A DNA stretch of 64,000 nucleotides from Dromiciops gliroides (Eukaryota > Chordata > Mammalia > Microbiotheria > Microbiotheriidae): contig NC_057861.1 in NCBI RefSeq assembly GCF_019393635.1, forward strand, positions 379,713,815 through 379,777,814, read 5' to 3'. A program made the translations under genes and the position numbers. Below the pieces are notes generated by a model. It was not told where the DNA came from. It searched no databases and saw nothing but the letters and a program-made list of their open reading frames with translations. How positions within the stretch are numbered: position 1 is the first letter of the stretch; the number at the start of each line of letters is the position of its first letter. Shown here piece after piece: positions 10,780 through 22,885 of this stretch.

Positions 10780-11720
10780 TTACCTTTTATACTTCTCTTG
10801 AGTCTTATATTTGAATATCAAATTTTCTCTTCAGTGCTAGTCTTTTCTTCAGGAAACCTTGGAAGTTCCCTATTTCATTGAATTTCCATCTTTTCCCCTG
10901 AAATAGAATGTTCAATTTTGCTGGGTATTTGATTCTTGATTTTAATCCGAGGTCATTTGCCTTCTACAATGTCATATTCCAAGCCTTGTGATCCATTAAT
11001 GTTGAAGCTTCCAGGTCCTGTGTAATCCTAACTCTTGTGCCATGATATTTAAATTGTTTCTTCCTGGCTGCTTATAGTATTTTCTACTTCATCTGATAAT
11101 TCTTGAGTTTGGCTACAATATTCCTTGGAGTTTTCCTTTTGGGGTCTCTTTCAAGAGGTGATCAGTAGATTCTTTCAATGATGATTTTATCCTCTGATTC
11201 TATGATATCAGGGCAGTTCTCCTTGAAAATTTCATCTAATATGGTGTCTAGATTCTTTTTTTATCATGGCTTTCACATAGTCCAATAATTCTTAGGTTAT
11301 CTCTCCTGGATCTTTTTTCCAGGTGAGTTGTCTTTCCAATGATGTATTTCACGTTTTCCTCTATTTTTTTCAGTCTTTTGATTCAACTTGATGGTTTCTT
11401 GATGTCTCATGGAATCCTTAGCTTCCATTTGCCCATTTGTAATTTTTAACGCATTATTTTCCATAGTAAGCTTTTACACCTCCTTTTCCATTTGGCCAAT
11501 TTTTCCCCATTTGGGCAATTGTATTTTTTTGAGGAATTGTTTCTTCCAGTCAATTTTTTGTTTTTCCTATTGCAAGCTGTTGATTCTTTTTTTCATAATT
11601 TTCTTGTGTAACTCTTATTTCTCTCATTTATTTTCCCATTTTGTCTTCTACCTCTTTCATTTTATTTTTAAAAGCCTTTTTGAGCTCTTCCAAGAAGTCT
11701 TTTTGGTCTTAAGACCAGTT
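10780..11720 (-). pseudogene. L1 ORF1 remnant
   Basis: L1 ORF1 encodes an RNA-binding trimeric chaperone. The antisense landmarks match the ORF1 copies at 25.7-26.3 and 54.0-54.8 kb: TCATATTCCAAGCCTTG near 10973, and the RNA-recognition region around 11100-11300. The coiled-coil region is about 11400-11700. No long open frame survives here, so it is inferred by alignment to the 54-kb copy. Confidence 0.7.
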
Positions 11721-11795
11721 CATCTCCCCACCTTAGCCTTCACATGTTGGCATTTTGATAGTATTGTCAATGGTAAGGGTACTTTTCTGTTTCTT

Positions 11796-11958
11796 TTTTC
11801 TTTTCTTTTTTTTAATTTTTTTTGCAGGGCAATGGGGGTTAAGTGACTTGTCCCGGGTCACACAGCTAGTAAGTGTCAAGTGTCTGAGGCCGGATTTGAA
11901 CTCAGGTCCTCCTGAATCCAGGGCTGGTGCTTTATCCATTGTGCCACCTAGCTGCCCC
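11796..11958 (-). mobile_element. Marsupial CORE-SINE with perfect 16-bp target repeats
   Basis: TACTTTTCTGTTTCTT occurs at 11780-11795 and again at 11959-11974, flanking the SINE (T-rich tail on the left, CTGCCCC on the right). The perfect repeats mark a relatively recent insertion into the L1 5' region. Confidence 0.96.
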
Positions 11959-12592
11959 TACTTTTCTGTTTCTTACTCATATTGTAGCCTATTTTTAAAC
12001 TTATAAAGTTGAGGTGTACTCCTGGGGCACAGGGTCCACTGTTGCAATCCTCTTGTACTGGGGGATAGGGGCTTGTCACTGTCTTTCTACTCTGAAGCTT
12101 ATGTGGCTTTCAGAATTCTCACTGCCCTGGGCTTTTTCCCTCTGCTGGGAAGACTTGGCAAATTGTGCCTGTCCTTTGGCTGATTTTCTAGCTCGCATTT
12201 TACCCTCTTAGCCAGTGCTGGTAACTCTCACAAATGGCCCATTGTAACATCATCCTTGTGATCCAGGATGAAGAGGCCTTAGCTATTCATTTTTGTTGGG
12301 GCTATTAGCCTACTGTTTACTTGCTCAGACCTGCTCTGTGGTGTGCTGCACTGATTTGCGCTGAGATGTGCTGTGCTGAGCTGTACGGCATAGCCCTACC
12401 TTTTTGCACAAATGAGACAGACCTTTCCTGAAGTCTTCTAAATTATCTCATTTTGGAAAATTGAGTCCCTCTGTCTTTTTATACATTCTTTAGTTCCATA
12501 ATCCATTTAGAGGCTTGATTTAATGTTTTTGAGGGAAACTCAGAAGAGTTCACACAGCTTCCTGGCTTCTCTTTGCCATCTTGGCTCTGCCC

Positions 12593-13484
12593 AAAATCTT
12601 TGTTGTACAAATTCATATTTTTCTTGGATACTTTGGATATAGGATTTTTTACTTTTTTATCTTTTGAGGTTGTGTTTTGATCTTCCTTGTCACCATAGTA
12701 TCTTTCTATAGTTAGATTGTTTTTTTTTCTGTTGTTTGCTCCTTTTCCTAGCCTATTTATTGACTTTTAACTCTTTCTTAAAGTAGAGCTCTGCTTTCAA
12801 GGCAGGGGGCTACTGTCCTCAGCTTCAGGGGTTTTGCAGAGCTATTTTCAGAGATTCTTCTGGGCACCTGTAAGGTTTTAGTTCTTCCAAGGAATTATGA
12901 TGTAAGGAGAGGTCTGTTTACTATCTTGTGGCCTGTGATCTGGTCTGTGAGTGACCGCAAGCATTATTTTCTGACCTGGAACTGTGAGGAGGGTTCCTGT
13001 TCCACTCTGCCTACAAGCTTTGCTGCTCTTCTTTTTCCTGGGACTGCCACCCAGGATAGTAATCAGATTATGGACATGGTAACAGAGTCCTGCCCATAGT
13101 GCCAGCAAAAAGACCCCTGTTATCTCCTTCTGACAAATTGTTCTACCACTGTACTCTCTGTGGGCTGTGATCCCTGGAAGCAGCTGCTGCCTCTCCTGAT
13201 TCAATGGCTCTCAAGGCCTGCTTCTGGTTTTCTGGGGCCAGGTCTCTGCTGGCATATTCTAAATGGCAGCATGCTCCACTCTCACTTGGGAGTTACAGGT
13301 CTTTCCTGCCAACCTTGTAAGTTAATTTTGGCTGGAAAACTATCTCACCCCATCCTTTTTTTCAGTTCTACCAATTTAGCAATTGTTTTATTGCATTGTT
13401 TGAAAGTGTTAGGGGCATGTTGGGGAAGAATTCAGTTGAATTTCTGTCTTTTCTCCATGACCATCTTGTCTCCACCTCTCTGAA
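12593..13484 (-). mobile_element. HAL1-like 5' UTR and ORF1 start (outer element, 5' part)
   Basis: The minus strand starts near 13484 with GTGGAGACAAGATGGTCATG, an L1-type 5' end. It then runs through a 5' UTR into the ORF1 N-terminal region, which matches 54.85-55.1 kb (for example TCATATTTTTCTTGGATACT near 12612). It stops exactly where the 5' end of the next L1 begins (12592). I infer that it is the other half of the element at 2105-4590. Confidence 0.65.
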
Positions 13485-14769
13485 GAATTTTTATATTAAG
13501 TCCTCCTAGTATAATACGGGGCGGGTAGCTAATTCATAATTTTTTATACCATCTTAATGGTGAAACACAAATTGATGTAATGAAGGCAGCCTAGATTCTA
13601 GTCTTTTTGAAGGCTTATAGGTTCTCTCATATGATTGATTTATTTGGCAAGGGGGAAGTATCTTCTGATTAGAAACAATAACAAAAAACCACCCAATAAT
13701 AACTCTGAAACTATAGTTCTTTTTGTATTTTACATCTTGACATCTAGAAATAAATCTCCTAAGCTTTTAGGCTTAGGAGAATTCCCTTGTAAATTGCAGA
13801 TTTTAAAGTTAGAGTTGTGCTTCTTAAATAATCAATTGTCTGTATTTAGACAGATATGGAAATCAATAAGTTTCAGTGAGAATCTGTATATATGCATATG
13901 TGTGTATGTGTGTGTGTGTGTATTTGTGTAAGGGATGTGAGAAAAGAAAGTTTAATGAGAAATTTAATAAAGTTGCTTTCACTTTTCTATTCCAGTTTAT
14001 GAAGTGTCTTCATGACATAAAAAAAAAAAAAACTGATAAGGATTTTGTCCTTTCAAACAACTAACTGGTCAATTCAGTAGGGAGAAAAATCAGTCAGACA
14101 GGCTGCATGAGTTGTATAGTAAATTCCATCAAAAATCCTACCATAAGTCCTATTTCTTTTGTTGTTTTCATTATAATATTTCTTGGTGGAAAATTCCACA
14201 TAGTATGTCTAGGATGATCCTACGTAAAATTATGAAACTGGTAATATTTCTCTTTGACATTTCTATCATTCTTTGTTATCCCTATCTGACTTTCTCACAC
14301 GTTGTCAACACCACAAATCTAAGGACGCCTTGCTGTTTAGCTTACTTCTAATAAAGTGCATTCAAATGTGAGCTATTTCTCTTAGCACATATTTCTAAAA
14401 CATTTATTCCTCTAAGGTGTCAGTGACTTACCATATCATAGATATGAGCAGAATTTTCACCTTAGAAGACCAAAGAGGAAAAGGATTATGTTCAACTCCA
14501 AAGTCGACTTAAGTACTCAAGTGCCTGATTGAAGAAATATTTTCAGAAAGAGAGTTTCCCCCTTTGTCCCACAAGTTTCTCTTAGCTCATTCAAATCTAA
14601 TTATGGAATGACCTAGGAGTGGTGTTATTTGTTGATGGACCATTTGAAAATTTTATATACTGCTTATATTTTTCTTAACAAAATTATTTTGAAGGCTATT
14701 TAAAATAGTGTATTTTACTCTATCAATCCATTAGCAAGCATTGATTATACATCTACTATAGGTATTTAA

Positions 14770-14840
14770 AGATTATGCACACATGTATATGTATTTAATG
14801 ATATATATATGTATTTACAAACATATACATGTATACAAAT

Positions 14841-14885
<45 letters not shown>

Positions 14886-15080
14886 CACATTGATATATAA
14901 ACCCCATATAATAAGTACCATTTATGTGTGTGTGTATATACGTATACATATTAAACATTAGCACTATATTATGTGGGCATATATACACACATACATATAT
15001 ATGAATAAATGTATACATATGCAAATACACATGAACAAATGCATACACATACATGCACATATACATACACACATACAATA
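14770..15080. repeat. Compound AC/AT/TATG microsatellite
   Basis: The core is (AC)10 followed by (AT)12 at 14841-14884. It is surrounded by degraded ATGTATAC and ACACATAT units. Confidence 0.9.
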
Positions 15081-15084
15081 TACA

Positions 15085-15190
15085 CATATCTTATCTCATT
15101 TGACTCTCACAGCAATCCTTTGAGGCAGGTGCTACTGTCATTCTGCTTTTACAGATAAGGAAACTAAGCCTTAAAGATTTTGAATTACTT
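15085..15190 (-). repeat. MIR fragment
   Basis: TTATCTCATTTGACTCTCAC, then GAGGCAGGTGCTACTGTCAT and ACAGATAAGGAAACTAAG, are the antisense MIR 3' half. Truncated at both ends. Confidence 0.8.
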
Positions 15191-16004
15191 CTGAGATGAC
15201 AATCACAATCAGGTGTTCCAGACTGGAAGCTGAGCACAATATCTGGGATATGCGTGCATGCATGTGTGAGTACATTCATGCATATATACATATGTGTGTG
15301 AGCTTGTGTGTGTATACACACACAGGTATGTGTACACATACTCACTATTACTTATATCAAAGAAACGTTGCACAATCTCTGTACTTGGAAAGGTATTTAC
15401 CATCTAAATTTACTGTGAAAACCTACAAAACGTTAAAAAACAACAGGAATCATAAAAACATCAGCTAAATATGTGATTTATTGAGTAAACAAATTTGGAT
15501 TTCAGGGAGGGTTAGATCTTCTGAACATGAAACTAGTTAAGCCTCCACATATAGGTAGGATTCCTATACACAATGAGTAGAGGGTAGAGTTACCCAGGCT
15601 TGTGAAATAAATTAATTCTCCTTTTAGTCCAGGTGGTTGGGGGTGATTTGTACTTGTTACATAGAGGTAGCTTATCTTTTGGAGGAGGGTTGAGACTGAG
15701 ACATCTTAAATTTGTCACTAGAAATTCTTTGCTTAGGGGATTTCTTTGAGAAATTTAGAGATTTATTTTGCTAGAGTCACTGAAATTCTTTGCTTAGGGG
15801 TTTTTTGGTGTTATTATACCTATCCAACCCCCCACCCCCAGCACCCTGCCAAATTCAGCTGATATGAGAGGAAAAAAACCTGCCAAATGCTTTTAGGAAT
15901 ATTAATTTAAAATCCAATCAGTTATATGTTCTATTTCTTATGCAGTTTTGTTATACACATAAACTCTATGAAACAAATTGAGGTGGCTGTTATTGTGTCC
16001 ATGT

Positions 16005-16190
16005 TCTAGTCCAGAAGCCCGGAATTTGAATGTCATCTGGGAAGTCATTTAATATCTCTGAGGCTTAATTTCCTCATCTGTAAAATAAGGATAATATTAG
16101 CACCTGACTCACAGAATTTGTTGTGAAATTAACATGGTAAGGTATATAAAGCACTTTTTGAAAAATAAAGAAAAATATAAATGAGTTGTT
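16005..16190 (+). repeat. MIR copy
   Basis: The order CCAGAAGCCCGGAATTTGAA, CTCTGAGGCTTAATTTCCTC, ATCTGTAAAATAAGGATAAT and a TTGTTGTGAAATTAACATGG block is diagnostic of MIR in plus orientation. Confidence 0.85.
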
Positions 16191-16455
16191 ACCATCATTA
16201 TTGTTACTAACAACAATAATGAAGTCACTGTATCAATAAACAACCCATGATTACTTGTCACTTGGCATATTCATGCATATAGACATTCATATATTGATAG
16301 TTATCCATGTGTTCAGCCCTGTACCCAACTGCAATATCATAACTTTTGAGTATCTTGGGGATAAATTATATTTAAACCATTAATTCTTCTTTCTATTTAA
16401 AAAGATCTTCTCACTTTTTCTAAGGTTACAGAACTAATCCTACTTTTCAGTAAAA

Positions 16456-16498
16456 GACTACCCTATAAAAAAGACTACCCTATAAAAAAGACTACCCT
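16456..16498. repeat. 17-bp tandem repeat next to a SINE
   Basis: The unit GACTACCCTATAAAAAA starts at 16456, 16473 and 16490 (about 2.5 copies). It abuts the head of the SINE at 16499. Confidence 0.9.
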
Positions 16499-16648
16499 TG
16501 GGCAGCTAGGTGGCACAGTGGATAAAGCACTGGCTCTGGATTCAGGAGGATCTGAGTTCAAATATGATCTCAGACACTTCTAGCTGTGTGACCCTGGGCA
16601 AGTCATTTAACCCTCATTGCCCAGAAAAAATAAACAAAGAAAAAAAAA
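16499..16648 (+). mobile_element. Marsupial CORE-SINE
   Basis: The copy runs from GGGCAGCTAGGTGGCACAGT to the A-rich tail after CCCTCATTGCCCAG. It belongs to the CCTCATTGCCC-ending subfamily and lacks the ACACTTGACACTTACTAG middle copy (ACACTTCTAGCTG instead). No convincing target repeats. Confidence 0.93.
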
Positions 16649-17754
16649 CCTCCCCTATATGATTCTGTATTTATCCATTTATCCATGGTTTTAGCCAAAG
16701 ACTTCAGGCAAGCTTCCAAATATCGAACCTGAGACCACGAATAAAATGTCATATTTTGGAATTTTTATCTCTCATATTCTCCTTCTAAGTTAAAAATAAT
16801 TCTGTTTACAGTGATGGCATTAGCAAAAAAAAATCATAAATTATTTGTGGAGTTCCATGATATGAACTATAATGCTTTTGCAAAAGTTATTTCAATCACT
16901 AAAGTATATTGAGAGACCTTTAAATCCATATAATTAAGAAAAAACTTTTCCACATATTTAAAGATTAGGGGTCAGTTTATTAATAAAAGGTATACACTCA
17001 GTTAAGTTGTTCAACAACTATGTACTCAGGGCTCACTGTGTAGAGTATTGTCTTTGGGTGCTAAATTACAAGGACTTTCACATGGTCACTAAATGGTAAA
17101 AGTTATTTTAAAAAATAAGAGCTAAATTTTTTCATTTCTCTTTAGAAGCAATGTATTGTAGGAGTATGGATATTCTTGTCAAAATACGTGGATTCTCTTT
17201 GAGTTCTTCCAGTATTTTGGCATGGATTTGGAGCAATTCTCCATAATTTGGAATTCTCCTAAATTTGGTTCACCAGCTAGAGAATATAAAATTAGTCCCT
17301 TTAATTTAGGAAATAGTACAAACCTTCTTGACCTATATTTTTCATTTCCGTTCCTATCTTGATGACTCATGGAAGTGTTTCTGTTTGTTTGTTTTTCCCC
17401 AGTGAACCCTTGAAATTATGAAAAAATACCAGAAATTACTTAATCAATAGGCAAGAACCATTTACTAAATATTTACTAAGAGCCTTCTATTTGCCAGACA
17501 AAATTCTACAATCCATGGTTACAAAGAGAAGAAAAATCAATACCATCAAGGAACTTAAGAAATTAACTTTGTTGTAATATAAGTAAATTATATTTCATTT
17601 TTTTCAAAGAATTTGTTTCAACTTTTCATCATCATCTCAAACATTTTTCTTAATGATAATTCAAACTTCATAACACTGGTCAATTAAAATATTAATAGTT
17701 AAAAGAAAAGAAAACAAAATTAATTTATATAACATAAATGTGTGTATTTGTATG

Positions 17755-17895
17755 TACATTCATATATACATATATCATATATACATATATATATACCTAA
17801 AATGTCATCCATGTGTTTGATATAAATATATGTAAATATAAATATAAATATAATAAACAAATATCTGTTTATATATATATATATATATATTCCTT
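17755..17895. repeat. AT/TATA-rich simple repeat
   Basis: Degenerate ATATAC and AAATATA units end in a clean (AT)n run at about 17872-17890. Confidence 0.85.
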
Positions 17896-18129
17896 TTCCC
17901 ACTTCAACACTTCAGATATTTGATGAGGGTTTCCTATAGTAGAAATAATTTTCATCAATTATAATTAAAACATGAAAATAGCACCTTATATTAACTTCTC
18001 TTTGCTAAAAAAAAAAAGAACAACCTTTCACACTGATCCTAGATCCCCAGCACCCAGTTTCTCTAGAAAGTAGCTCATCTTTCATCCTCACTATCTTTAT
18101 TATTTTAATCTCAACCTAACTAATGAAAT

Positions 18130-18236
18130 AAACACTCCTGCAGGACAGAGTTTTTCTTCCTACTTTTTATCCCCAGCACTTAGAATAATTGTGGCTCATA
18201 TTAGGCCCTCGATAAATGATTGTTCACTAATATTCT
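18130..18236 (+). repeat. L2 3'-end fragment
   Basis: CAGGACAGAGTTTTT, TTTATCCCCAGCACTTAGAA and CTCGATAAATGATTGTTCAC follow the 3' end of L2 LINEs. Old and truncated. Confidence 0.7.
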
Positions 18237-19318
18237 GACAGACAAATGTAATTTTATAATCAACAAGCAGTAATAACAGTTGATTCCTGAAAATTCCCTA
18301 CCTTTTACTCAATTTTATGACCCCAAATTGGTAGTCTTTTATTGACTATCTTTAATAAATGTGTGTTCTCTTCTTATATCTTAATGACCAATGGCCCTAA
18401 TATTTGCACAGAATGTTCTGATAAATTTTTGTATAGGTGAGAAAATAGGTATTGAATTGGTAGTGATTGATACTTTCATAGAGTTATTTTTTAAATGTTT
18501 GTTTCTTTTTGTTTTTATCTGTTTTAATCTTCTGTCTCATTACATTCTTAAATGTCATTGGGATGATCTACCTAAATGAAAAGAAAAAAATCATATTAAA
18601 TGATGCAAATAAAAATAAACAGAATCATAACTATACCCATATTGACAGGAAAAAAAAGGAGTGAGAGGAGGAAAGAAGAAAAGGAGGAAGGGAGGGAGGG
18701 AGAGAGGAAAGGTGGTGGGAAGAAGGAGAAACACAAAGCTTCCTACAGAACAGGAAGGGGATACACATAAGAAAATAAATTTTTGTTTTTCATTAATGTT
18801 ATGTGTTAAAAATTAATCTATTTGGTTTATAGAGGTAGAGTGGAGATAATGCTAGAATCAGAATCATGGAGTCTGGAATAGGTTTCTGGCACTGCTAATT
18901 TCTCCTTTTGGCCTTTTGATAAGTCACCCTTCCTATCTAGGCCTCACATTCCTCATCTTATAAAATCAATGATTTGGGCTAAATTATTTCTAAAGTCCTT
19001 TCTAACACTCAAAGTATTATCTAAATACTAATTCATTCATGAAATCCTACCCCACCACCATTCTGTGTATATATGTTGGTATGTTTTTTGGTCAGTTATT
19101 AAATTTAGAATTTTTTTCTCTAAATTTGAATCAAGGGATCTTGTTTTGAGTAATCATTTATCACCAAGGGCATACTAAATCATAAAGAGTTAGAGCAGAG
19201 TCACTTTATAAGCTGGCTTATAACAATATCTGAATCATAAGAACGTTGCAGCATTATGCATAATGTGACAATCACAAACCTTGCCATTTTATTTCTGAAA
19301 AACTCTCACATTTTAATT

Positions 19319-20369
19319 TTTTTTTATTCTTACTTTTTTTTTTGCAGGGCAATGAGGGTTAAGTGACTTGCCCAAGGTCACACAGTCAGTACATGTCAAG
19401 TGTCTGAGGCCCAGTTTGAGCTCAGGTCCTCCTGAATCCAGGGCCAATGCTTTATCCACTGTACCGCATAGCTGCCCCCTATTTTTTTTTTTCAATGAGA
19501 AAATTTATGTATATTTTCCAATTACATGTAAATATAGTTTTCAACATTGTTTTTTTAGTTCCAATTATTTCTCCATCCCTCTCTTCCTTCCCCCCCTCCC
19601 TAAGACAGTAAGCAATGTGATATTCGTTATAAAGTACAATCAAATTAAACATTTTCACATTTGTCATGTTGTGAAAGAAGGTTAAGGGGAAAAAAGGGAA
19701 AACCATGAGAAAGAAAAAAAAAACCAACAAAAATGTGAAAATAGTACGATTCAATCTATATTCAGACTCCATAGTTCTTTTCCTGGATGTGGAGAACATT
19801 TTGATCATGACTCTTTTGTGGAATTTTTTTGGATCATTGCATTGCTGGGAAGAGCTAAATTCATCATATTTAATCATTGTACAATATTGGTGTTATCAGG
19901 TACAATGTTTTCCTAGTTCTTCTCTCTTTACTCAGCATCAGTTTATGCAAGTCTTTCCAGATTTTTCTGAAATCTACCTGCACATCATTTCTTATAGCAC
20001 AATAGTATTCCATTATATTTAAATACAACAGCTTTCTTAGCCATTCACCCATTGATGGGCATCATCTCAATTTCCAATTCTTTGCAACCACAAAAAGAGC
20101 TGCTATAAATATTCTTGCACAAGTGGATCTTTTTGTCGTTTTTATGATTTCTTTGAGATATAGACCTATTAGTGGTATTGCTGGATCAAATGGTATGCAC
20201 AGTTTTATAGCCCTTTGGGCATAGTTCTAAATTGCTTTCCAGGAAGTTTGGATCATTTCACAACTTCAGCAATAATCAATTATTCCAATTTCCCCACCCC
20301 TTCTCCAACATTTATCATTTTCGTTTTCTGTCGTAGTATCTAATCTCACAGGTGTGAGGTGGTACTTCA
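19319..20369 (-). mobile_element. 5'-truncated L1 (3' UTR only) with 22-bp target repeats
   Basis: An L1 3' UTR in minus orientation (TTGATGGGCATC near 20052, CTTTGGGCATAGTTCTAAATTG near 20212) is bounded by near-identical 22-bp sequences at 19297-19318 and 20370-20391 (20 of 22 bases match). It is therefore a stand-alone truncated insertion, distinct from the L1 starting at 20484. A SINE has inserted in its A-tail. Confidence 0.88.
19333..19480 (-). mobile_element. Marsupial CORE-SINE in the L1 A-tail
   Basis: The reverse-complement SINE (GCCCAAGGTCACACAGTCAG ... TAGCTGCCCCC) lies between two T-runs that are the host L1 A-tail. The T-rich target makes the target repeats ambiguous. Confidence 0.92.
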
Positions 20370-20773
20370 GAAAAACTGTCATATTTTAATTCTTCTCTAG
20401 TGCTCACTGTTGATCACATCCATTAAAAAACTAACTTGATGATGATTTAATTGTGAACGTGAAATTATATTTATGGTAATAAACATTTTTATTTATACTT
20501 TTGAGTACCAATTTTATCCCTTTTTCCTTCCCTCCCTTCTGCTCTCCCTGAGGTTATAAGCAACCAGATATGGGTTATTCATGTACAATTGTGTAAATTA
20601 TTGCCATATTAGTCATTTTCTACAAGAAAATAAATAAAAGAAAAAACTGAAAAAACAGTTCTTCATCAAAGAATATTTCTGTCTCTGTGCACAATATTCT
20701 TTTGGTTCTGCTCACTTAACTATTCATCAGTTCATACAAGGCCTTTCTGAAATCAATCTGCTAGTCATTTCTT

Positions 20774-20910
20774 TTCTTTTCTTTTTTTTTTTTTTAGTGA
20801 GGCAATTGGGGTTAAGTGACTTGCTCAGGCTCATACAGCTAGTAAGTGTTAAGTTTCTGAGGTCAGATTTGAACTCAGGTCCTCCTGAATCCAGGGCACC
20901 TAGCTGCCCC
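20774..20910 (-). mobile_element. Marsupial CORE-SINE, perfect 13-bp target repeats
   Basis: CTAGTCATTTCTT at 20761-20773 recurs at 20911-20923. The copy is of the subfamily ending CCCCAATTGCCTCACTAAAA (seen here as TTAGTGAGGCAATTGGGG). It is internally shortened near 20895: the GTGCTTTATCCACTGTG segment is missing. Confidence 0.95.
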
Positions 20911-21689
20911 CTAGTCATTTCTTATAACACAATAGTATTCTATCACCATCATATATGACAGCTTGTTTAGCTATTCCCCAATTGATGGGCATTCCTTTCA
21001 TTTTCAATTCTTAGGCCAACATACAAAGAGCTACTATAACTATTTTTGTACAAATAGGTCTTTTTTTATATTATTAAGGATGTCTTTGGGATATAAACCT
21101 ACTAGTGATATTGCTGGATTAAAGGGTATGCACAGTTTTTTAGCCCTTTGGGCATAGTTCCAAATTGTTCTCCAGAATGACTGGATCTTTTCTCAACTCC
21201 ACCAACAGTAAATTAGCATCCCAGCTTTCCCATATCTCATTCAATATCCAATATTTTTCATTTTGGTTATATTTGTCATTCTGATAGGTGTGAGGTAATA
21301 CCTCAGAATTGTTTTAATTTGCATTTCTCTGATAAATAGTGACCTGGAATTTTTTCATATGATTATAAGTAGCTTTGATTACTTTGTCTGAAAACTGGCT
21401 GTTTTTATCCTTTGACCATTTATCAATTGAGGAATGAAGTTTGTTTTTATAAATTTGACTCAGTTCTCTATATAATTGAGAATGAGGCCTTTATCAGAGA
21501 TATTTGTTTCAAAAATTATTTTCCAGTTTTCTGCCTCCCTTGTAATCTTAGTTACATAAGTTTTGTCTGTGCAAAAAATTTTATATAATCAAAAAAATTT
21601 ATATAATCAAAATTAACTATTTTACAATCTGTTTTACTCTCTATAACTTCTTTGGTCCTAAATCCTTCTTCTGTAAATAAATCTGACAG

Positions 21690-21911
21690 CTAAACAAATC
21701 CATACTCTCTTAATATGCTTATTGGATCATCCTTTCTGTGTAAATCATGTACCCATTTTGACCTTATTTTAGTATACAGTATGAGATGTTTGTCTATACC
21801 TTGTTTCTGCCATACTGTTTTCCAGTTTTCCCAGCAGCTTTTGTCAAATAATGAATTTTTGTTCCAAAAGCTTAGATCTTTGGGTTTATAATATATTAGA
21901 TTACTAGTCAT
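21690..21911 (-). pseudogene. L1 ORF2 C-terminal remnant
   Basis: The frame contains HLILYTKIRSKWVHDL near residues 42-57, which matches the conserved L1 ORF2 C-terminal stretch LTPYTKINSRWIKDL. This places the ORF2 end in the 20.48-29.77 kb element. The remnant is 73 codons. Confidence 0.85.
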
Positions 21912-22320
21912 TTACATATTTATTTCACAGATCCACCTCTCTATTTCTTCCCTGGTGCCAGAATTATTTGATAATTACTGCTTTATAATGCAGTTTGAGA
22001 TCTGGTACTTCTAGACCAACATTTTTGTATATTTTTTCATGGATTCCCATTATATACTTGAGCATTTCTTTTTAAAGATGAATTTTGTTATTATTTTTTC
22101 TAGAACTATAAAATATTTTTGGATAGTTTCATTGGTATAGCATGGAATAAATAAATTAACTTAGGTAGGATTGTCATTTTTATTATATTGTCTTGGCCTA
22201 CCCATGAGCATTTAATGTTTCCATTTTTTTAGATCTGATTTTATTTGTGAAAAATCTTTTTGTAGTTCTGGTCATTTAGATCCTGTGTTTGTCTTGACAG
22301 GTAGACTCCCAAGTATTTTT

Positions 22321-22461
22321 TTTTTAGATAGGCAATTGGGGTTAAGTGACTTGCCCAGGGTCACACAACTAGTAAGTGTTAAGTGTCTGAGGCCGGATTT
22401 GAACTCAGGTACTCCTGACTCCAGGACCGGTGCTCTATCCACTGTGCCACCTAGCTGCCCC
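22321..22461 (-). mobile_element. Marsupial CORE-SINE
   Basis: Target repeats CCAAGTATTTTT are at 22309-22320 and 22462-22473. The body reads GGCAATTGGGGTTAAGTGAC to TAGCTGCCCC, the AATTGCCT subfamily. Confidence 0.95.
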
Positions 22462-22885
22462 CCAAGTATTTTTTATTGGCCATAGCTATTTTAAATGGAA
22501 TTTCTCTTTCTATCTGTTGTTGCTGGGCTTTGTTGGTAATATATAGAAATGCTGATGATTTATGTTGGATTATTTTGTATCCTGCAACTTTGCTAAAGTT
22601 GTTCATAATTTCAAGTAGCTTTTTAGTTAATTCTCTCGGAGTTTTTAAGTATAAAAATCATATCATCTGAAAAGAGTGATAGTTTTGTTTCCTCATTATA
22701 TATCTTATTCCTTTAATATCATTTTCTTCTCATATTGCTATAGCTAACATTTCTGGTACAATATTATTTAATAGAGGTGATAATAGGCATCTTTGCTTCT
22801 ACCCCTGATTGTAATGGAAGTTTTTTAGCTTATCCCATTACAGATGATGCTTTCTTATGGTTTTAGATAAATATTACTTATCATT

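Larger units (their letters stand above)
9087..12592 (-). mobile_element. L1 5' half: 5' UTR, ORF1 and start of ORF2
   Basis: Minus-strand order is 5' end at 12592 (GGGCAGAGCCAAGATGGC on the minus strand), then 5' UTR (to about 11980), ORF1 (about 11700-10800), inter-ORF and ORF2 endonuclease. It continues in 4696-7524 after the nested fragment. A start at the canonical 5' end means this copy was not 5'-truncated. Both ORFs are broken by many stops. SINEs sit at 9997 and 11796. Confidence 0.85.
13485..16498. other. Low-copy noncoding DNA with microsatellites
   Basis: No coding homology is seen. It contains a (TG)n-like tract at 13890-13925, a long AC/AT/ATGT-rich zone at 14770-15080 and another at 15235-15340, plus a MIR piece. 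Short frames across the simple repeats are artefacts of composition. Confidence 0.6.
16650..19296. other. Low-copy noncoding DNA
   Basis: No coding homology is seen. It holds an ATAT-rich tract (17755-17895), a purine-rich GGAAGGGAGG tract (18650-18720) and one L2 3'-end fragment. The region at 17450-17570 looks like the 5' end of the old repeat family seen at 40.8 kb (TACTAAATATTTACTAAGAG). Confidence 0.55.

Noticed and set aside
11409..11846. 145-codon plus-strand open frame
   Set aside because: It is antisense to L1 ORF1 and enters a SINE; very rich in F, L and S.
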